Assembly: GCF_000471905.2 (NCBI RefSeq)
Contig: NW_006498608.1
Location: 5,813,356 to 5,877,355 of the forward strand
Direction of reading: 5' to 3'
Length of the DNA: 64,000 bases
From: Amborella trichopoda
Taxonomy: Eukaryota; Streptophyta; Magnoliopsida; Amborellales; Amborellaceae
In this document: positions 57,705 through 64,000 of the stretch, in pieces
Layout of the letters: each line of letters opens with the position of its first letter
Position numbering within the stretch: the stretch's first letter is position 1
Notes under the pieces: generated by a model
Databases searched by the model: none
Told to the model about the DNA's origin: nothing
The model's input: only the letters and a program-made list of their open reading frames with translations
Made by a program: the position numbers and the translations under genes

Positions 57705-58253
57705 GGGTTGGATCCGGCTGGACCTGGACCCGAACTGTGTTATGGGTCTGGTCTGGCTGGACCTAGACCTGAACTGTCGGGTCCAAAAGTTGGACCCATA
57801 CCTTTACCCGTTGGGTCCCGAGTCCATTGTCACCCTCACTATGAGCTGCCTTTTTTGTATCATACAATGATGAACAATAGAGAATTACTTTTTCAGGTGG
57901 GGGCGATTAGAGAGAGAGACATTCGAGATCCACGGAGAGAGAGAGTTATGTCTCCAAGAAACTGATAGAGGGAGAATTGCAAAGATGAAGGATGGTGATG
58001 GGATTTGGCCATTTGGGGAATTAGGAGAAAATAAAAAGTATTGAAACGATTTTAGGGTTGGGATTTTAGCCTTTGAGTAAACTAAAAATTCGGGTTTGGG
58101 TATCCGTCAGGTCGGATATAACAAGACCCGTACCCGAACCTAGAACTATCCAGGTATCCTTAATTGGATCGAACCCTACCCGCGGGTCTAAAACTTGGAC
58201 CCATACGCAAACCCGTATAGGGTATGGGTTAGGTCCGGATCCATTGCCACCCC
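57705..58253. mobile_element. Two partial or diverged hAT-type MITE stretches (GGATCC/GGGTCC-rich)
   Basis: 57705-57840 ends GTCCATTGTCACCCTCA, and 58085-58253 ends CCGGATCCATTGCCACCCCT. Both share the ACCCG/CGGGT-rich body and the end of the family at 34978-35288. They may be the two ends of one element enclosing about 250 bp, or two remnants; the sequence alone does not decide. Confidence 0.5.
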
Positions 58254-58686
58254 TATGTCAGCACAAAATTCTCTTCTTGCGTATGAGTTACATTTTATGA
58301 AAGATCAAGAAACTCTTGTTTCGCAAAGGTACCTGCTGCATGGTTCCTCTCCTACTGCGAAACTCTTGTCAACCTCCGATTCGAAACTCTTTACATCCGC
58401 GGACTCACGCAACACCTTCTTTTTTTTTTAAGAAATTTGATGAAAAAACATATTCTTTGACCTACTTATTTGTGTTTAGTGTCTACATAATTGCCGACGT
58501 CGACACGTGTAGGCTTGGTAGGGCTCGGTACAAAAACATCTAATCGCTCGAGCCTATTGTTTTTCCGTAGTTTTTAATTTTTAAATATTTTTTATGCCAC
58601 GTTTCGACTCGGGCTTGCCTGGTCCTGCTTTTCAACCAAGTTAGCTTACAATAATTGTTTTCTTCTAAAATAGAATAAAATAAAAA

Positions 58687-59074
58687 AGAGAGGTTTATAT
58701 AGAGCCTAGGCGCTAAACAATCAAATTAGAGAGCACCACAAAAATTTTACTAGAAAAATTTGTTTGGATGCCAATATATCTTCAAATTGATCATCTCCAC
58801 ATCAAGATGCATGGACATGAGAAAAAAATGGATTTCAAGTTTTGAAAATAGTACATCTTGTAACACATTTTTGGACTGTTAATTTTCAATATTTTCAACT
58901 TTTCATAGATCTACTCGATCTACACTATTTTTGAACCGTTAAATTTTATAATTAAAAATAAAAATATATTTTAAGGCTATCACAAAGATTTTCAATATAA
59001 AAACCACATTTCTCAATACGAAGGTAGGCTTTAATTTGATTATTTAAAACTTCAGCTCTATACAAACTGCACCC
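58687..59074. mobile_element. Mutator-like MITE, CTAAACAATCAAATTAGAG subfamily, complete
   Basis: It starts AGAGAGGTTTATATAGAGCC and ends CTCTATACAAACTGCACCC. Flanks AAATAAAAA (58678-58686) and AAATAAAAT (59075-59083) form a 9-bp TSD with one mismatch. The inside shares TCTCCACATCAAGATGCATG and GATCTACTCGATCTACACTA with the other copies. Confidence 0.75.
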
Positions 59075-59450
59075 AAATAAAATGAACAAAAACGATATAA
59101 TGGCCAATGCACGAGTACCACATAGAGGGTGATTTGGTAAATATGCACAAGAGTATGAAGCACGTGCGAGACATCAGAATTATACAAGTTTAGCACGTGT
59201 AAACTTTTGTAATTAGCAGGCTTCTTACGGAATAGATATAATCTTTGGAACGTGGGAGCTATTTAAACTAGAGGTGCGCAAGACACCCATAATTCCCACG
59301 TGCGATTTATATGCGGTTGCCTCATGGGAACGGTTCCTGCCCAGTACGTGTCGCCTCTTTAAATAAAGATCTCCAACAAACAGGGTAGATGAGTGATGAG
59401 TTGATTGATTTATTTATTTATTATGGGTTTTTTAGGTGAGTATTTATTTT

Positions 59451-59847
59451 GGAAAAAGTTTATATAAGGTTGCAACCTTATAATGTAGAACTATTGATGC
59501 ACCTAAAAAATTCATCGAAAAAGGTTGTTTTAATGTTGAAAAACGTTGTGATTGATCATCTCGACATCAAGATGTATGACTATGAAAATTAAAAAGATTT
59601 TGAGTATCAGAAATAGTGCATCTTACAACATATTATCTACGCCTTGTCCATTTTCAAGATTTTCATATATTTATAGATTGACTTGATTTTAACTATTTTT
59701 GTAATTTAAAATTTTATAATTAAATATAAAAATAGATTTTGAGATAATCTTAAGAACATTTTACATCAAAATTATATATTATTTTAAAATTTGAAGGTGC
59801 ACCGTAGTGGGATTGTTATCGGTTGCAACCATTTGGAAACCACACCC
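59451..59847. mobile_element. Mutator-like MITE, AAGGTTGCAACC family, complete with perfect 9-bp TSD
   Basis: It is 397 bp long, with ATTTATTTT directly repeated at 59442-59450 and 59848-59856. The left end is GGAAAAAGTTTATATAAGG then TTGCAACC, and the right end is CGGTTGCAACC then ATTTGGAAACCACACCC. It is the cleanest example of the family and the best evidence for the 9-bp TSD. Confidence 0.88.
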
Positions 59848-59856
59848 ATTTATTTT

Positions 59857-60815
59857 TTATGGTTAAGAACCGAAAAGAAAGAAAAGTGTTTACGAGTCAA
59901 GAGACCCACTAGCCCCGATGACTCATGAACGTTTCTCTTTAAGATGAACCTCCACAACTAAAAATTTCTATCAAATGGATAATAATAATAATAATAAATA
60001 TAGAAAACATTATATAAAAATTTGTTGTACTTTGTGTTATTACGGATATACCAAATGGTTTCCGTTATTATATGTATGTCCGTCTTTTACCTTTTAGGTG
60101 CACTCCATTGAGATAATGACACATACCAAATTTTATATTCATATAATTTGTATTAAAAAAAAAAAAAACTCTAAAATGTCGGATCTAGATCAAACGGTCA
60201 GTGGTAAATTTTATCTAAATTGAACGATATGATGGAAAGAAGTATATCTCTTCCATGCTGTAAAAGAGTATAAAAACTTTTCCCTTAGCGTGGAACCGGC
60301 CCAACTAGGAGTTACAGGGCTATAAAAGTAGCAACTCATCAGCCTTTTTAGATTCAGGCTTCATATTCCATTTGCAATGGACATGGAAGAGCTGTATAGA
60401 CATCACACCATTTATCACATACCCATAGAAAGAAATCTCATCTCCAATTTAAGCTACAAAACCATGCAACAAATAAGAGTTGCCAAACCTGCGCCTTGAG
60501 TTTATGAAACTGGTAAATGTCATATTCATAGCTGTACAATGCTATATTTATCTGTGATCTCTAAGTCTGTGAATCAATGTTAAAGGACTCGGCTCTTGGC
60601 GAGGTGAGTTATTTGGGTGAACTAGAATGACTCGCTTGAATCATGTACATCAAAACACTCAAGAAAAATTAATAAGTAATTAAAAAATACAAATAATAAT
60701 ACAAAAGCTGTAAAAGTAAAATAAAACCAACAACCTGAAAAAGTCCAGTCAAGTTTGAAAAGGCACCGAAAAAATAGGTTTAAACAAGTAATTTACGTTT
60801 GGGGATATTTTAAAG
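59857..60815. other. Intergenic DNA
   Basis: Nothing is recognised apart from an (ATA)n run near 59981-59998. Confidence 0.5.
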
Positions 60816-61205
60816 GGTGCGGTTTGTATCGAACCTAGGCTCTAAACAATCAAATTAGAGCCTACCTTCAAATAGTATCGAGAAATATGGTTTCAATACT
60901 AGAAATCTTTGTGATACCTTAAAATATTTTTTCATCTTTATTTATAAAGTTTAAAGCTTCAAAAATAGTGTAGATCGAGCGGATCTATGAAAACTTAATA
61001 ATCATGAAAATTGACAGTCCAAAATGCATTACAAAATACACTATTTTCAAAAACTTGAAATCCAATTTCTTTTCATGTCCATGCATCATGATGTCGAGAT
61101 GATCAATTTCAGGATATTTGGGCATCAAAACAACTTTTCCTAGTGAATTTTGAGTTAGGCTCTTATTTGATTGTTTAGAGCCTCGGCTCTACATAAACTT
61201 TTCCC
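60816..61205. mobile_element. Mutator-like MITE, CTAAACAATCAAATTAGAG subfamily
   Basis: It starts GGTGCGGTTTGTATCGAACC and ends GCTCTACATAAACTTTTCCC. Flanks ATTTTAAAG and ATTTTGAAA agree at seven of nine positions. CATGATGTCGAGATGATCAA and GTGTAGATCGAGCGGATCTA are shared with the neighbouring copies. Confidence 0.7.
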
Positions 61206-61214
61206 ATTTTGAAA

Positions 61215-61430
61215 TACAAGGAAAGGTTTCTATGCTTCCTTATATACTTCCACTTTTATCCAGCCCTCCAATTTAGATAAGTGAGCTACTAACCATTTAA
61301 TCTAAATCTAACGCCTTAAAGTATTTAATTTTTAATTTTTTTATACTTGGAGCCATCTAAGCCGTCCATTTAGAATGGACAATTAGATAGGGAGAAGTAT
61401 AGAAGTTTTATGTTGTAGGGGAAGCATAGA
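61215..61430. mobile_element. Small TIR element with AGGTTTCTATGCTTCC ends
   Basis: AAAGGTTTCTATGCTTCC at the left is mirrored by GGAAGCATAGAAAGCTT at the right. A palindrome-like GTCCATTTAGAATGGAC lies inside at about 61365-61381. It sits exactly between two larger MITEs. Similar sequence occurs at about 43525-44015 upstream of the second AAA-ATPase. Confidence 0.5.
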
Positions 61431-61830
61431 AAGCTTGCCCATTTGTATAAGGCTGAGGCCCTAACCAATCAAAGCAAGGGACACCTTCAAATAGTGCTGA
61501 AATATGTTTTCTTCAATATTAGAAATCTTTGAGATGGCCAAAAATTTATTTTCATATCTAAGTATAAGTTTGAAATATTGAAAAATGGTGTAGATCAAGT
61601 AAATCTATAGATACTTAAAATATTAAAAATTGACAGTCTAGATAATATATTGCAATATGCACTATTTTTAAGATTTGAGAAAATCTATCTTTTCCCATAT
61701 CCATATATCTTAAGGTCTAGATGATCGAATTGAGGATTTTTTCTCATCGAAAAAGCCTCTCCTAGTGAATTTTTGACGCTTGCCTTAATTTAATTGTTTA
61801 GAGCCCCACCTTTATATAAACTTTTTTCAT
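61431..61830. mobile_element. Mutator-like MITE copy, diverged
   Basis: It runs from GCTTGCCCATTTGTATAAGG to CTTTATATAAACTTTTTTC and is collinear inside with the copy at 60816 (AATATTAGAAATCTTTGAGA, GGTGTAGATCAAGTAAATCT). The TSD was not resolved. Confidence 0.65.
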
Positions 61831-63502
61831 TTTTTTAAAAAAGTTGTATACTACGATACCATTTATCTTTGTTAAGAACAGGCCACAATGGCTACTAGCC
61901 ATTTGACAACAAATCGGATGCTTGGAGTGCATCACAAAGTTTGAGATTTTTTTTTTTTTGAATTTTAAGTCTAGTCAATGACAATATGACACGCTCAAAA
62001 GCACCCAATTTGAAATCTAACGAACTAGAGTGATTGTGATATCTTTGTATTAAAATGTCTCTTTGTATACATTTTGCTTTTTAAATCCAAAGCAAAATAA
62101 AATTAAAACTTGGGATCGTTGCAAAAGAATACTCACCAATCACTGCCAAAAGCATATAATTCCTTTTTAAAAAAGTTTATACACCATTTCCAGGCTTTTT
62201 ACGGTTATTTAATCTTTTTTTTCTTTTGGATTTCTATTGACTTTTTTTCTGTACCCCGAATTGCATGGGGGAACTTAGCCTTGCCCTATGGGTGAAACCT
62301 GTAAAAGCATTTTTTATAAAATAAAATGATTAAAATACCTTTGAAACTTGAGGCATTTTAGTCATTTTATTTTATTGGGAATATTTCTTTTATATTTCTT
62401 TCAAGAGAGGATTGGACGTCCAAATTTTGGTGTCATAAACTCATACACATAGAAAAAAATTTACCAGAAGAAATTTTTTTTTATGCGGATCCCCAAATCC
62501 AATCTATTCGACTTTGAGATATGTGGACATAAAAAGAAAAAATGGAATTCAAGTATGGGAAATAGTGCATCCTATATTGGATTACCTAAGCTGTTAATTT
62601 TTAAGATTTCTATGTGTTTATAGATATGTTTGATCTACACTATTTTTTAGACTTTAAATTTTATAATTAAAAATGAAAACAATTTTTCAGGACATTATAA
62701 AGATTTTCAGTATTGAAACAACATTTTTTGACACCATCTCAAAGTGTGCCTTGTTTAGCCTGGTACAAACCACACTCCTCTTGAAATAATAAAGTTTTTT
62801 TCATTCTCTTTCTTCCTTTCCCTCTTATTTTATTCTCTTTCCTCCTTCCCCTCTCTTTATTCTTCCATCTCTTTCTTCCCTTCTCATGCATTCATGAGTC
62901 TCTCTCTTTCTTTCCTTCTCTTGTATCCTCGGGTTATTAAGGAGGGAGCGGGAGAGAGCAGTTCCATATTGATTGAGAATGTCTTGGCACGGCTGTCTTC
63001 GGAAGCCGGATTCGCTTAGAATGGAATGGGTGAAAACTTTAAACTTTTCTCTAATTTAGTTTTAAGCTTAAATAACTTTACGAAAACTTTCTTCAATTAA
63101 TCGAGAAAAGATATAAATTTATATTAAGTTGTAACCTTATAATTTCTTCAATTAATCGAGAAAAGATATAAGTTTATATCAGGTTGTAACCTTATAATGT
63201 TAAAGTATGTTTAAACTTTTCTTTAATTCGTCTTAAGCCTAAATAACTTTATGAAAACTTTCTTGAATTAATTGAGAAAAGAAAAAAAATTATAAAGTTG
63301 CAAATGTTAAAGTATGGTGCACCTCAAAAACCCTATAGTGGAGAGTGTTTCGGCATAGGAGAACCCTCCAACTGGTCATCTCGATCTTGATATGAATGAA
63401 TATGAAGAAAAAAAAGAATTTCAAGCTAAAAAAAAAAATGCATCTTGCAACGAGTTATCTGGACCGTCTATTTTCAAGTTTTTCTAGATCCGTTTGATCT
63501 GT
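61831..63502. other. Repeat-rich region upstream of the truncated AAA-ATPase copy
   Basis: Partial Mutator-like MITE copies lie at about 62460-62775 and 63300-63502. A 55-bp duplication occurs at 63091 and 63146 (CTTCAATTAATCGAGAAAAG). DNA at 62310-62460 and 62930-63060 resembles the upstream flank of the gene at 44407. No gene is supported. Confidence 0.5.
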
Positions 63503-64000
63503 ATCGATTGGAGATATCTGAGCTCTCTCTTTGCCGGCCGCATTTGTGTTCCCATGAAGCAAAGAAAGCCATTGAAAGTGTTGGTAAGACATTGTTCTCA
63601 TTCCTCCTCTGTCCCTATGTCTCTATCATGATAGATGAATATGACGACTCTCGTTACTCAAACGAGACCTGTGAATCAGTAGAAACCTATTTCTCTCCTA
63701 AATGCTATGCTTTGGCCAATGCATTAAAGGTCACAAAGGCCGAGAACTCGAGGTCCTACACTTTTTCCATGGTCTCTAACCAGAAAATAACTGACCACTT
63801 TAATGGTGCTCCCCTTTACTGGACCTTTCACATTGCAGAGAAGAACTCAGGGAGCATAGAAGACGAAGACCGGTACTTTGAGCTCACATTCAGCAAAAAA
63901 CACAGAAAAATGGTAAGCAACTCTTACATTCCCCATGTGATGGCTGAGGCCTCATTGCTGGAAATGAGAAACAGAGAGATGAGCCTCTACACCAACAGGG
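63503..64000 (+). pseudogene. 5'-damaged third copy of the BCS1-like AAA-ATPase, running off the window
   Basis: From GATTGGAGAT (63505) onward the DNA is highly similar to 44409 onward. The codon matching the start ATG reads ATC. About 25 net bases of the N-terminal anchor region are missing, which shifts the frame. From 63556 the family frame is open to the window end: EAKKAIESVGKTLFSFLLCP, then YFSPKCYALANALKVTKAEN and RYFELTFSKKHRKMV. It covers roughly residues 28-172 of the 462-residue paralogue, so the AAA core would lie beyond the edge. The first in-frame Met is about 27 codons into the open stretch, after the anchor. It is most likely a pseudogene, though a chimeric first exon cannot be excluded. 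Confidence 0.75.

Noticed and set aside
1-64000. CRISPR arrays, operons, bacterial-type defence systems or rRNA/tRNA genes
   Set aside because: The window is plant nuclear DNA. No repeat-spacer array with regular short units was seen, and no tRNA cloverleaf or rRNA block was recognised by eye. A tRNA scan was not possible here.

Overview
The window is nuclear DNA of a flowering plant. The signs are GT-AG introns, a plant-type signal peptide peptidase, BCS1-like AAA-ATPases of the plant family, an endogenous caulimovirid, RTE and L1-type LINEs, hAT, Mutator-like and PIF/Harbinger elements, and very AT-rich intergenic DNA. I cannot name the species. Long TE-filled introns suggest a fairly repeat-rich genome. 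There are two N gaps of 20 bases each (32017-32036 and 50000-50019) and one isolated N (50114).

Region 1 (1-23200, + strand) is one gene, a signal peptide peptidase. Eleven coding exons join in phase to a 350-residue protein, and there is probably a non-coding first exon. Coding intron 5 is 12.9 kb. It holds a tandem duplication, a Ty3/Gypsy terminal fragment, and an RTE-type LINE split by an almost full-length endogenous caulimovirid on the opposite strand. Introns 4, 8 and 10 carry a LINE tail and local tandem duplications.

Region 2 (24899-26410, - strand) is an apparently intronless BCS1-like AAA-ATPase. A second, intronless paralogue lies at 44407-45795 on the + strand. A third copy, lacking its 5' end, runs off the right edge (63503-64000), so this is a dispersed local gene family. 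Each intact protein has a different low-complexity insert just after Walker B.

Region 3 (26.4-44.4 kb) is intergenic. Its main structure is an old segmental duplication: about 29290-35810 is paralogous to about 38790-41650. Copy A is about 3.6 kb longer, mostly because of transposon insertions. For several of them copy B still shows the empty site, which gives target-site duplications and exact ends.

Region 4 (46.0-52.3 kb) is a decayed, intron-containing hAT transposon with a BED finger and dimerisation domain on the - strand, followed by about 3 kb of AT-rich tandem repeats. Its right end sits inside an older Mutator-like MITE. Region 5 (52.3-64 kb) holds a 5'-truncated L1-type LINE with a clear target-site duplication, an unrecognised broken gene (55082-55598), and a dense set of Mutator-like MITEs of about 350-400 bp with 9-bp target-site duplications. 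These MITEs lead up to the truncated AAA-ATPase copy.

The genes do not form a pathway. The peptidase acts in the ER membrane, and the AAA proteins are probably membrane-anchored, stress-linked ATPases. The novelty lies in the nesting and duplication history rather than in a new gene system.
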